Below are positions 1-9,739 of a DNA stretch of 64,000 nt, piece by piece (the first letter of the stretch is position 1; each line of letters opens with the position of its first letter). The notes under the pieces were generated by a model that did not search any database, was not told the DNA's origin, and saw only the letters and a program-made list of their open reading frames with translations. Origin of the DNA: Rugalucina vietnamica (lineage: Eukaryota; Mollusca; Bivalvia; Lucinida; Lucinidae); NCBI GenBank assembly GCA_964017185.1, contig OZ024878.1:15757351-15821350 (forward strand), given 5' to 3'. The position numbers were made by a program, and so were the translations under genes.

Positions 1-938
1 ATCAAAGCCAAACTTCATATGGAGCATCCTTGGGAAGGGGGAAAGAAAGTTTATATAAATGGTCAAGGTCACATGATTAAGATGGCCGCCATGGCTATAA
101 ATAGAAAAAAAACCTTTAAAAATCTTCTTCTCAAGAACCAGAAGGCCTATGATTTTGAAACTTGGCATGAAGCATCAGGCAATGGAGCTCTACAAAGTTT
201 ATATAAATCATGACCCTGGGATGACCTTGACCTTTTTTACAGCAAGGTCAACTTAGGCCGCCCATGGCGCCCATGCATTTGAATGGGAAAAAATAGGAAA
301 ATGTCATTTAATGGCAAAAAACTTGCTAAGAATGAGCAAATGGACGAAAATATTTTGGGCCCAGAGGGTTGTCTGCCCCTGCCCCGGGGCTATATACATG
401 TGTATGACCATAATATTCAAACATCTTCTTCTCTCAAACCTCATGGTCAATCAAAGCCAAACTTTATGTGGAGCATTCTTAGGAAGAGCAAATGAAAGTT
501 TATATAAATGGTCAAGGTCACATGACCAAGATGGCCGCAATGGCTATAAATAGCAAAAACCTTTGAAAATCTTCTTCTCTAGAACCAGAGGGCCTATGAT
601 TTTGAAACTTGGCATGAAGCATCAGGCAATAAAGCTCTACAAAGTTTATATAAATCATGACCCTGGGATGACCTTGACCTTTTTTACGGCAAGGTCAACT
701 TAGGTTGCCCACGCATTTGAATGGGGAAAATTGTTACAATGTCATTTGAAGGGCAAAACTTGCAGTAAATTGGCAAATGGAATGAATCTTTATGATTTAA
801 AAAAGAAATTGACTCCAGAGGTTGCTCTGACCCTGCCCTGGGGTTATATACATGTATATTACCATTCTAGTCAAACAAGTTTATTGGTATATATCTCGGG
901 TCTCAGGTGAGCGTTTACAGGACCATTGGTCCTCTGGT
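1..938 (-). repeat. R1 dispersed element, truncated by the window start
   Basis: Two tandem units of about 450 bp share the phrases 'gatggccgcc', 'atgaccttgacctttttta' and 'catttgaatggg'. The copy ends at about 938 with the R1 terminal hairpin (GGACCATTGGTCC). The same sequence recurs at 13.6-15.5, 38.0-39.55, 40.2-42.0 and 57.3-59.25 kb. The short ORFs inside (19-213, 283-495, 311-553) are translations of the repeat and recur at the other copies, so they are not genes. Confidence 0.8.
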
Positions 939-947
939 TATCATTTT

Positions 948-1185
948 CATGGTCATTGGGAGTGATTTTAGGTTTCATATAATTTTTTGATGAAAATAAA
1001 TCCTCTGAGCAAACAGAATAGCCCTAGATGGGACGTCTGCAGCGTCACATCTGGGGCTATACTGTTTGCCTACATGTATGTCCCATAAAAGGGTGCAAGA
1101 CTTATATAGGAGTCAAAATTTAAGAATTTCGGAGCCTCTGCACAGTTATAAAATGAAAAGAGGCTCTAACGAGAGGCTAAAATTA
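948..1185. repeat. R8 hairpin repeat
   Basis: This stretch contains CTAGATGGGACG...CGTCACATCTGGGG, an imperfect hairpin. A closely similar stretch including the flanking 'cccataaaa' and 'aaacagaa' lies at 51,000-51,180. Family unknown. Confidence 0.55.
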
Positions 1186-1231
1186 TTTTACAATTTTTAA
1201 GTTTCTCAATAAATATGACCAAATATATTAC

Positions 1232-1403
1232 CGTCTAGAACAGAATGGGTATAATTGGCCATGAACGACACGGGATACTTGAAGAACGACGTAAAGGCAA
1301 AATGCACGTATAGGTTGCTCGTGTTTGATTGCACATAGGCACCAGTTCCATTGTTACTGCAGAAGTGCCAAATAGTTGCATTCGGCTCACGACCCTCGTG
1401 CAC
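1232..1403 (-). CDS. CUB domain, second-half exon of a kringle-CUB gene
   Basis: This minus-strand exon starts after a good acceptor (ttttcag at 1410-1404) and ends at a donor (G|gtaata at 1231). Its translation has the fourth CUB cysteine (HFC), an S-N-T-S-N-L-Y-V-H-F strand and a final F-M-A-N-Y-T strand. This matches the second half of a CUB domain, an extracellular beta-sandwich protein-interaction module. The preceding exon (1986-1784) ends in phase 0 and this one begins in phase 0. It ends in phase 1, so the two-exon CUB unit is a symmetric 1-1 module of 375 nt (125 codons). No later exon is visible below 1232, where repeats begin, so the gene probably continues beyond the window. Confidence 0.75.
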
Positions 1404-1628
1404 CTGAAAAACTCATTATCATCACACTCAACTCATATTAATATTATGTCACATAGTGACAAACCCCTGCAAAGTCACAATCAAAATGCACATATAAATG
1501 TTAAAGTCTTTGATGCTGTTGACTAAAGAAAATTGCACAATATAAACGTATTCAGTATCACATGCCCAACTATAGGTTGAAAGAAAGAAATACTAGAATG
1601 TAATGGGTACAGGAAGGAGTTTATCCAC

Positions 1629-1630
<2 letters not shown>

Positions 1631-1711
<81 letters not shown>

Positions 1712-1713
1712 AA
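1631..1713. repeat. (GAAA)n microsatellite
   Basis: About 20 copies of AAAG lie in the short intron between the two CUB exons. The 66-aa minus-strand ORF of F-L-S repeats over it is an artefact. Confidence 0.97.
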
Positions 1714-1783
1714 AATTATACACACAAAAGAATTAAGATAAAATAAATTACATCCTCAGAATGTTACACATTCAGGAAGTTAC

Positions 1784-1986
1784 CTCCACAAGTGCAGAGC
1801 AAGGGTCAATGTCACCTAGGTCAACGTAAAACTGTAATATATATAGCTCTATAGTTATGTTTTCGGGAGCAGTCAGAGACCAAAGACAGTCTATACCGGT
1901 AAGAGTAGCTACTCCAAAGCGACCATCTGTGTCGTTCAGCATCAGAGTACCAACAGGGTTTGAGAAAATCCCGCCACACTGCGATC
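1784..1986 (-). CDS. CUB domain, first-half exon of a kringle-CUB gene
   Basis: The exon is bounded by an acceptor (ctgtttcccag, ending at 1987) and a donor (GTGGAG|gtaact, 1784/1783). The translation begins S-Q-C-G-G-I-F-S and continues to D-C-L-W-S-L-T-A-P and D-P-C-S-A-L-V-E. These are the first three conserved CUB cysteines and the C-x-W motif. The exon is 203 nt. It needs one nucleotide from the previous exon, which is exactly what the kringle exon supplies (phase 1), and it ends in phase 0. CUB domains occur in secreted and membrane proteins such as Kremen, BMP1/tolloid and complement proteases. No WSC domain is seen between kringle and CUB, so this is not a plain Kremen orthologue. Confidence 0.8.
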
Positions 1987-2228
1987 CTGGGAAACAGAGA
2001 AAAGCAACTACATATAGTCTATGCAAATGCTATACTGCAAATACTGCGTTAGTTTAGTGCTTATGAAAATGTTTCTGATCAAATCATATTTTCATTTTTG
2101 CCCTGTGGGCCATTTCGACCCTCACTGTCGGATACCCCAAGCGTATAGTAGGATAGAGTAAAGACGTTGGTACATTAGAGTAGGGAGGAGTAGAGGGTAT
2201 AGAGTGCAATGTTCTGTTAGAAGAATTT

Positions 2229-3890
2229 CCAACCGTCATGGAAACATGAAAAGCAGTTCAACAACTGTCATCTGGGAAAGCTCCAGCTGCAGATGCAGTT
2301 TCTGCCGAGGTCATTAAGGCTGGGGGACTACCCATGGTAGAGAAACTGACAGAGTTGTTTCACTATATGTGGAGGAAGGAGACTATCCCACAAGAATTTA
2401 AGGATGCATCCATAATCCACCTATACAAGAGGAAAAAATCCTCAAGTCTATGGCAACCACAGAGGCATCTCCCTCCTATCCATTGCTGGGAAGATACTGG
2501 CAAAATCTGTTGAATCGCCTGAATGTTCATCTTTATTATACGGGGTTTATCCCAGAAAGTCAGTTGGATTCAGAAAAGACAGAGGTACAACAGACATTAT
2601 CTTCACAGCAAGACAGCTTCAGGACAAATGCCAGGAACAGAAAATAGATCTATATACATGACGTTTGTCGACATCACCATTTTGAAGATGATTTTGAAAC
2701 AGTTAGTCGAGATGGACTCTGGAAAATCATGGCCAAGTTTGGCTGTCCACCCAGATTCATAGCAGTGGTGAGGCAATTGCATGATGACAAGCAGGCACAT
2801 GTGCAAATTGATGGAGAGCTCTCTGAACACTTTGGAGCAACGAATGGGATCAAACAGGGCTGTGTTATGGCACCAATATTGTTCAGCATGGTGTTTTTGT
2901 TTTACATGCTCATGGATGCTTTTCAGGACAGTGACACTGGTTTTCCAATCAGGTACCGTTTTGATGACAATATATTTAACCTTAGGTTGCAAACCAAAAC
3001 TGATGTGCTAGATGAGATCCTCTATGCAGATGATATGGATAAGAATGCCAGCTCAGAGGCTAAATGCAGAGAGCCATGGATCAAGTCTCACAGTCATGTG
3101 ATAACTATGGTCTCACAATCAGCACAAAAAAGACAGAGATTGTACACCAACCAGCACCTGGAAAACCGTACAATGAACTAACCATCACTGTGAATGGACG
3201 AAAACTGAATTCTGTTGATAAATTCACCTACTTGGAAAGCACCATCTCCAGAGCAGTGTTCATTGATGATGAGGTCACTGCCAGAATGGCAAAAGCCAGT
3301 GTAGCATTCGGAAAACTCCGTGCAAATGTCTGGGAGCGAAACGGAATCAAGCTTGACACCAAGCTGAAAGGATGTGGTACTACCAACACTAGACCTTCAC
3401 AGTATACCAACGTCATGCATTGACACTTGACCATTTCCACTTAAGTTGTTTGAGAAAGCTATTAAAATCAACTGTGGCAAGACACAGCGGTCTTGAAGAA
3501 AGCAGGGATGCAAAACATGCATACCGTCTTAAAGCTAGCGCGGCTAAGATGGAATGACCATGTTATAAGAATGCCTGATCAGCGACTTCCAAAGAAAGTT
3601 TTCTATGGAGACCTACAGGAGGGAAAGCGCTCTCAAGGTGGCCAGAAGAAACGCGCTCATACATGAAGACGTCCTCAAAGCCTCTCTGAAGGATTTCGAC
3701 ATACTGATCAGTGGGGTCCTGGGAACAGACTGCACAAGAGCGATCGAAGTGGTGAGGTCTCATCAACAAAAGAGCAGCTCTCTATGAAGGAAAGAGAACA
3801 TGTGAAGCTGAAAGAAAGCGCAGAGAACGCAGAACCAAGATTCCATGACATTGACTTGATCTACTTGCAACCGACAGTTTAGAGCTAGAA
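2229..3890 (+). pseudogene. Degenerate LINE-type reverse transcriptase
   Basis: Translations in changing frames give a continuous non-LTR reverse transcriptase: P-A-A-D-A-V-S-A-E-V (about 2290), F-K-D-A-S-I-I-H-L-Y-K (about 2400), G-I-K-Q-G-C-V-M-A-P (about 2850), the catalytic Y-A-D-D at 3023-3034 and T-K-K-T-E-I-V-H-Q-P (about 3130). Open pieces are 2729-3181 and 3064-3423. Frameshifts and a missing stretch after about 3380 break it. No endonuclease or 5' part is present. It lies in the intron between the kringle and CUB exons, on the opposite strand. I do not assign a clade. A second fragment of the same family lies at 50,095-50,415. Confidence 0.85.
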
Positions 3891-3995
3891 TTGGCCTAGT
3901 CAGCCATCAAAGAACTCACCTACACATATGAACCTTATTAATGAAATAATGATGGTCTTTTTCATTAGTGAGAGACGAACGACCACCTTTCTGTA

Positions 3996-4222
3996 GCGGA
4001 TCGTGTTGGTCCCGGGTTGTTTCGACCTCAGGTCATTTCGTTCCAGGGTCGTTTCAAACCCGGGTCATATTGGTCCCGGGTCCTTTCGGGGTCGTTTCGG
4101 ATCAACATGATCAAGGTCATTTCGGAGCCGGGTCGTTTTGATCCCGTATCGTTTCGGCCCTGGGTCGTTTCGGTCTCGAGTCGTGTCGGCTCCGTGTCGT
4201 TTCGGCACCGGGTCATGTGGGC
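3996..4222. repeat. Degenerate minisatellite, about 16-bp unit
   Basis: More than a dozen imperfect copies of a unit close to GGGTCGTTTCGGNCCC occur in direct order. The region is GC-rich compared with its surroundings. The ORFs here (4017-4280 and 4028-4216) translate the repeat. Confidence 0.85.
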
Positions 4223-4414
4223 CTTGATTTTTTATCTAGCCATACTAGAATGCCTTAAGGTGACCATTTTCAGATACTAAGTCGATCATTTTCTGATTAT
4301 CGCCTAAGATCCAGGCACTCTGGGCAGTTGCTACGCTCATATATAAATATGCATAGTTTTGGGGCGTTGCGAGAAAGTTAGTGCCTTAATTACATATATT
4401 ATACTAAATGGTAC

Positions 4415-4726
4415 CTCCACAGATCACTTCACCACAGCTATCCATCCTGTATTCTGGATCAGTAGTAAAACACCACGGAACGTTGCCGAAGTTTTTGCTA
4501 TTAGGCTCAAAGAGACGGCAATAATTAACAGCGTCTTCAAGCGTCTGATTGTCGTAGAAAAGCCCAGACCAATGAACGTGAGGCGCTTGATCAAACCATT
4601 TCTGACATGTTCTCCCGCCATTTGTCACCGATGTGGTCCCGTTATACTCACAAAGGGGCGTGCCGTCCGAACAACGAGTTAAACAGTCCTGGGCATCGTT
4701 CAGTTCCAGTGCATTTGTTTGCGTTG
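4415..4726 (-). CDS. Kringle domain exon of a kringle-CUB gene
   Basis: The translation shows a kringle: C-E-Y-N-G-T, T-C-Q-K-W, A-P-H-V-H-W, V-N-Y-C-R, V-P-W-C-F-T-T-D-P-E-Y-R and C-G-E-V-I-C, with two extra cysteines near the start. The donor is TGTGGAG|gtacca (4415/4414, phase 1). A likely acceptor ends at 4727 (catatcatag) after a pyrimidine-rich tract, also phase 1, giving a symmetric 1-1 exon of 312 nt. Kringles are disulfide-bonded extracellular binding modules. An upstream in-frame ATG at 4772 would add a hydrophobic signal-like stretch. However, that sequence is the pyrimidine tract plus part of dispersed repeat R5, so I favour the splice acceptor. Downstream exons on the same strand encode a CUB domain. 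The first exon has not been found. Confidence 0.82.
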
Positions 4727-4734
4727 CTATGATA

Positions 4735-4830
4735 TGAAAAGGCAAAAGTAAAATAATCAGGAACTGGTTCAATCAGAACCAAAGCTCAGGTGAGGAAAAA
4801 CAAATTGACGATCAAGTATTTATACAAAAG
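4735..4830 (-). repeat. R5 fragment next to the kringle exon
   Basis: The reverse complement reads close to the R5 phrases 'tataagtacctgattgt..aatttagtttttcc' and 'tgattg..cc.tttcctgat', as at 23,482-23,590. It ends at the pyrimidine tract of the kringle acceptor. Confidence 0.5.
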
Positions 4831-4834
4831 TAAC

Positions 4835-6330
4835 TTATCAAATGCAATAGTGCATTGTCCTAGCAACTACTTGATGATATTTCAATACTCTGTGGCTATT
4901 GGCAAGCAAGTTATAAGTGATTTCATAGGTATATCCCCTTTATTATTCTACGATTTTTTCTCTATTTTTTAACTTTTCTTTATCATTCAGAAATTTCAAT
5001 ATCAGATTATTCATACATCGCACTGCATGTTACATGTGTATTGCCCTTGCATTTATTTGATACCAGTTGTAGTACTCTAGAGCTATTTGTATGAGTGCCT
5101 ACCAGTAATATTTAAAACATTTTCTGCGATTTATTTCAATACTTTAAACTTCAATGCCAGTGTAGGTCAGATGATTTCTAAATCATGTCTTGGAGTAATT
5201 TTGCAATGTCCTTGCAGTCATTTGTGACCATTTACAGCACTCCGGGGATATCAGCAGCGCGACATATGCAATTTTGCAAGTATGCCCCCTATGCATTCTC
5301 CCGATTTTCCCCCAATTATTTAAGATTTAATAAATATTCATGATATTTGGTCAGATAATCCATATTCTACTGATGCCCATACTGCATTGGTCTAGCAATC
5401 ATTTGATACTATTTTCAGCATTCATTGACTATTAACTGGTAGCCTTATTGAAGGTATATTCGTTTTCAGTCGTTCTTGTGTAGCTTCTATGGAACTAGAT
5501 TATTCAATTTTCAGATCCCCAGGGCAATATTGCATTGTCCTTATAATCTTGTTACATTAAATTTGCGATACTGGACAAAAATAGACCATGATCATGGAAA
5601 CCTTTTATTTAAGAACAGACTGCCGCTAGTTTATGATTTTTGTGCAGCCATACCAAACTGTTTAAAGGGTGCATGGTAGGTTTTATACCCAAACCTTAAC
5701 CCATCAGCACTTAAGATTTTCTAGTTTTCTTTTTCTTTCTTTTCTTTCTTTCTTTTTTCCGGAAGTTAAAGCACCGAGAAGAAAAAATATCTAAAATAAA
5801 GTGTGTCAAAGACGAGACGCTTTTACTTATTTTCTTTCTATGAAGGGTTTAACTGACTTCTTTTATGACACAACAGAAATTGTCAGATCTGTATGTACAA
5901 TAACTTCCATTATCAGGAAGTTGCAGTACGGTCTTTATTTTTTCGCCTCCTTGCTTATTGTTGCTTTGTATGGTCACCTCATTTGATATTCACTTGGAAG
6001 TCATGTTATGAAAACTTCAAAGGAAATGCAACGCAAAGTCATACTACACGTTTTCATTAATTATCATGAATATGCAAATAAGATAATTCATTATATAGGT
6101 CCACGAGGCATTAAGAGAAGCCTGTCAAATTTGTATCGCTGATGCTCTTATAATGTTTTACAATTATGTTTAGATGCTGAAGTAATACAAGTTTGTTTAC
6201 TGCTTTTATTGACTTTTACCTCATTATTTTAACGTTTTATTAATATTTATGAATATGCAAATTAGATGATTTTCGTGCGTTACTGCTGAAAGCTTGAGCT
6301 ATGCGTATTCTCAAAATGACAGAATAAGTT
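4835..6330. repeat. R10 satellite-like array, about 190-bp units
   Basis: Recurring phrases are 'gcattgtcctagcaa..atttgata.tatttcagca' (about 4850, 5215, 5390 and 5525) and 'tattaatatttatgaatatgcaaat.agat' (about 6060 and 6240). Units are diverged and AT-rich. The same family forms the inverted array at 54.98-57.23 kb. No coding potential seen. Confidence 0.6.
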
Positions 6331-6571
6331 CTGTGATAAGAAGCAGCTGAAGTATGATCATTTTTGTGGATAGAGAACCCTTTCCTTTTGCGGCCATGCA
6401 AAGACATGCAAGTTAGATTATGAAGAAGCCATTTTCAGCTTGTAAACATTGGTTTTTGGATTCAGCATACCCAAATACCGCTAAAAGTGATATCAAATCC
6501 ATATCCTCGCGCATGTTCCTCCATGACGAAGCCATTTCCTGTACTAATTATTAGAGTTTATCTCAATATGC

Positions 6572-6797
6572 CATCAGGAAAACATGTCCGTGCAATATAT
6601 ACCCCCTTATACCCCACTTTTATATAGCAAAACTGGGGTATGCAGGGGTATACCTATGCCGAGGCGGTTCTAACGAGTACCCACAATCTATGTTTTGGAG
6701 CAAAAATAAGAAAAATATCAAAATTTTTCCACTGAAAATTTTCATTTTTTAAAACTTGAAAAATCACTGTATACTACATGGGCAAGTTTTCGTAATG
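6572..6797 (-). mobile_element. R2 MITE, 3' half-type copy
   Basis: It starts CATCAGGAAAACATGTCC and ends in ...GCAAGTTTTCGTAATG, the two imperfect terminal inverted repeats of R2. It retains the central 'gaggcggttctaacgagtacccacaatc' block but only one arm of the palindrome. Confidence 0.8.
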
Positions 6798-6988
6798 GTG
6801 CGAATAAATAATCATGATTTCCAGAAAACTGTATCTGGAAATACGCGTTTGGTGCCATAAAAGCTATCCTTAACAGTTTTTTGTGCACCTCTAAAATGAA
6901 ACTTGTATTCAAAATGTTACAAACATAAATTTATAACTGAAACACCAATATTTCCCCATCCATAAACTTAGAAAATATAATCATTTCT

Positions 6989-6992
6989 ATAA

Positions 6993-7047
<55 letters not shown>

Positions 7048-7050
7048 ATA
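6989..7050. repeat. (TAAA)n microsatellite
   Basis: About 15 uninterrupted ATAA units lie between two R2 MITE copies. Confidence 0.97.
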
Positions 7051-7312
7051 CCTTGGAATATATATAGTAAGCAACCGAAAACACAGAAAACATTAAGGAC
7101 TAGATGCATCTTGAATAAAAACACAATATTTTTTCAATGGATATTTAAAGAAGGAAAGCCACATCTGTAACTAGCAGACGAAATAAAAAAAAAAAATGTA
7201 AAAAAAATGTATTTTGCAATGAAGAACAGTAATATAAAATATCTGGAGGGCAAATGGAAAATTCTACTTCAGAGCCAATATAATAACATAACAATTGATA
7301 TACATCAGGAAA

Positions 7313-7533
7313 ACATGTCCGTGTAATATATACCCCCTTATACCCCACTTTTATATCGCAAAACTGGGGTATGCAGGGGTATACCTATTTTTCTTATTTT
7401 TGCTCCAAAACATAGATTATGGGTACTCTATGTTTTGAGCAAAAATACGAAAAATATCAAAATTCTTCTTATAAAAATTTTCAATTTTTACAACGTAAAA
7501 AATCTGTATATTACATGGGCATGTTTTCGTAAT
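7313..7533 (-). mobile_element. R2 MITE copy
   Basis: Terminal CATCAGGAAAACATG and ATGTTTTCGTAAT lie in inverted arrangement. The interior has 'tgctccaaaacatagattatgggtac' followed by the mirrored 'tatgttttgagcaaaaatacg'. Confidence 0.82.
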
Positions 7534-7847
7534 ATAAAACTTTTTTAATATTCAGGGCTGTAAAATTTTAAGCGTTATCATTTTCCACATGATTTTATGT
7601 CAGAATGTGTGCTTTATATGACTCAAGGCAAATGAGAATACAATATAAATACAGCGGCGTTCAGTTATTAATATACCCCTGCAATATTCAGAAATAAATT
7701 GTCAACTTTTCTTGTACAGGCCATTTGCAACTCTGAAACAGGGGTCGCTGAATAAAGTCTAAGAGTTTTTGGCATATTTTTTTATGAAAATAGAAATGTA
7801 TACGTATGTAGACAAAACAAAATAATTTAAAGAAAATAAATGCTGTG

Positions 7848-8121
7848 CATTACGAAAACTTGCCCATGCAATATACAGAGAATTGTTTCAGTAGTAAAAA
7901 TTGAAAATTTTAGTGGACATTTTTATATTTTTAATACTTTTGCTCAAAACATAGATTGTGGGTACACATTAGAACCGCCTCGGCTAACGAGTACCAAAAT
8001 CTATGTTTTGGAGCAAAAATAAGAGAAATAGGTATACCACTGCATACCCCAGTGTTGCTATATAAAGTAATAAAAGTGGGGTTCAAGGGGGTATACATTA
8101 CACGGACATGTTTTCGTGATG
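7848..8121 (+). mobile_element. R2 MITE copy abutting the DHHC gene
   Basis: It runs from CATTACGAAAACTTGCCC to the inverted CATCACGAAAACATGTCC end at 8121 and includes the arm 'agaaccgcctcgg'. The end lies about 12 bp from the stop codon of the minus-strand palmitoyltransferase (8134-8136), so this element must lie in that gene's 3' UTR or at its 3' end. Confidence 0.85.
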
Positions 8122-8133
8122 GTTTGATCACAG

Positions 8134-9267
8134 TTAAGCTTTCACGTATGGCCAATTTACGGGATCCTCTATGGGCTCCCATATAAAGTGTAAAGGAATT
8201 AAGAAATTAAGCATCCAGTAATAGCCAAACACCGATCTCAGTTTTTCTTTCAAACTTCGCGTGTCTATCACTTTCACTTTCAAAGATGCTTCAAATGATG
8301 TTCTACCAGTGCGAATCAATTCTGTCAAATCCCTGAGAAATGAAATGCTCCACATGTTATATGCTATCAAAAGATATGCCAAGATCATCAGCACAACTTC
8401 TTTCCATTCGATATAGCCTAGAATTGCACGAACTACTGTGCATGGTGGGAGTAAATCTATAAAGCCTAGTTGGGGACTAGCTTCTATGTAGCGATATGCA
8501 AAAGGGATCATGTGAATTGTTCCGTAAGTAGCACCAACAACTGCCCAGAAGATGAACACTGTGAAATGGCGGAAGTTCCTGTATCCCACGCATGCGCCGG
8601 CGATAAAACAGTGATGGTCACGCTTCATTACACATGTATTGCACAAACTGCAGTGATGACATCGTGGTGGGCGCGGTCGATTACACCAAAGACAAGAAAC
8701 CCACGAAAAATAGGGAAACGCTGTTCGCTTCGGTGGCTCATTTGCATTTTTCGGCATCTCTGTTGCCACATAGACCGTGTTTCCTTTTTCTGCTGAAACC
8801 GAGGTTTCATTTTCCATCACAACAGTGAAGTCGTCTTTTTCGCTTGTTTCTGAACCGATGTGTTGACCGATTTCGATGCCACTTGGTTTTGTGCCGTGAA
8901 TAACCGGATTATAATTGGATTTTACAAATCGAACGCACAGCCAATTCATCATAATCTGAAAAGCACAGAATGCTCCAAAAGCTTGTACCCATACTCCCCA
9001 CGGTCCACCGAAGTCGTCATATAGATACGGAATGGTGACTAACAGTCCCCAAGACACAATGCCCGTCAGTCCAAAGAAGTAGCAAAACTGGCCAAGTTTG
9101 TCAAGCAGGTGTGGTCGTTTATCGAAAAACTTCGCAATAGTTTTGGCACAATTAGGAATAGGGTCGTTCTTCCTCGCCTCATACTTTCGCTTTTTGGCTT
9201 CGTACTGGAGCGCTAGTTTCTGCTTTAAGGTCAAATTTCTGTCCCGTATATAGTTGTTGTTGTCCAT
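8134..9267 (-). CDS. DHHC palmitoyltransferase (ZDHHC24-like)
   Basis: This 377-aa protein S-palmitoylates cysteines of membrane-associated proteins, probably at the Golgi, ER or plasma membrane. The zinc-binding cysteine-rich domain at residues about 192-235 runs C-L-W-C...R-C-H-H-C-S-L-C...R-D-H-H-C...C-V-G-Y-R-N-F-R. D217-H218-H219-C220 is intact and C220 is the expected acyl-accepting residue. Four hydrophobic segments (about 59-80, 89-115, 233-258 and 288-310) give the usual topology with the domain in the cytosolic loop. T-S-F-E near 323 fits the family's TTxE motif. The basic N-terminus (K-K-R-K) is presumably cytosolic. All coding sequence is in one exon. A 3' splice site (ccatttcag, ending at about 9282) 14 nt before the ATG suggests a 5'-UTR intron. 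ZDHHC24 is the closest family I can recall, but the paralogue assignment is tentative. Confidence 0.92.
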   Translation of the reverse strand: MDNNNYIRDRNLTLKQKLALQYEAKKRKYEARKNDPIPNCAKTIAKFFDKRPHLLDKLGQFCYFFGLTGIVSWGLLVTIPYLYDDFGGPWGVWVQAFGAFCAFQIMMNWLCVRFVKSNYNPVIHGTKPSGIEIGQHIGSETSEKDDFTVVMENETSVSAEKGNTVYVATEMPKNANEPPKRTAFPYFSWVSCLWCNRPRPPRCHHCSLCNTCVMKRDHHCFIAGACVGYRNFRHFTVFIFWAVVGATYGTIHMIPFAYRYIEASPQLGFIDLLPPCTVVRAILGYIEWKEVVLMILAYLLIAYNMWSISFLRDLTELIRTGRTSFEASLKVKVIDTRSLKEKLRSVFGYYWMLNFLIPLHFIWEPIEDPVNWPYVKA

Positions 9268-9359
9268 CGTTGACCTATTTCACTGAAATGGAAACATGTG
9301 CGCGTTATGTATGTATTCATTAAGTGAAAATTTTAAACTGTAGAAAATTATATTCACAT

Positions 9360-9735
9360 AACACCCTTAAATGTCTAAAGCAACTGGAGACCCTTCTGCT
9401 AATATGGACGAAACTCTTTTGAGATCAGCTAGGGTATTCTGAGAAATCAAAAAAATATTATCGGTTTAGATTCATTGTCTAACCAACGTTTAATATATTT
9501 GACCCCTTTTGAATTATACTAGTCTTTGTATCGACTACCCTCTTAAAAGTGGCAAAATTACAGTAATTCTCTTGGGCTCCATGTTGCCGAATCTAGAGGG
9601 TCACTGAAGAGGCTTGAGTAGCCGAAACAGCGGTATGACCCATTCCCTTTCTCATTAATATGTTCACTGCTCTTAAAGGATCTCAGTTTTATTTTATTCA
9701 TATAGTGAAGTCAACCGACTCATTCAAAAAGTTTA
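9360..9735 (+). repeat. R6 dispersed repeat, fullest copy
   Basis: It contains 'attatcggtttagattcattg', 'ggctccatgttgccgaatct' and 'ccgaaacagcggtatgaccc'. The same text occurs inverted at 24,410-24,560, 37,855-37,990 plus 39,556-39,690, and in part at 60,740-60,800. The 37.9/39.6-kb copy is split by an R1 element. Confidence 0.7.
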
Positions 9736-9739
9736 ATTA

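Noticed and set aside
1523..1723. 66-aa F-L-S-rich protein
   Set aside because: It is the (GAAA)n microsatellite read on the minus strand.
4727..4772. Signal peptide for the kringle protein starting at the ATG at 4772
   Set aside because: The hydrophobic residues come from a pyrimidine tract ending in an AG that fits the phase, and the sequence overlaps dispersed repeat R5. A splice acceptor explains it better, though the signal peptide is not excluded.
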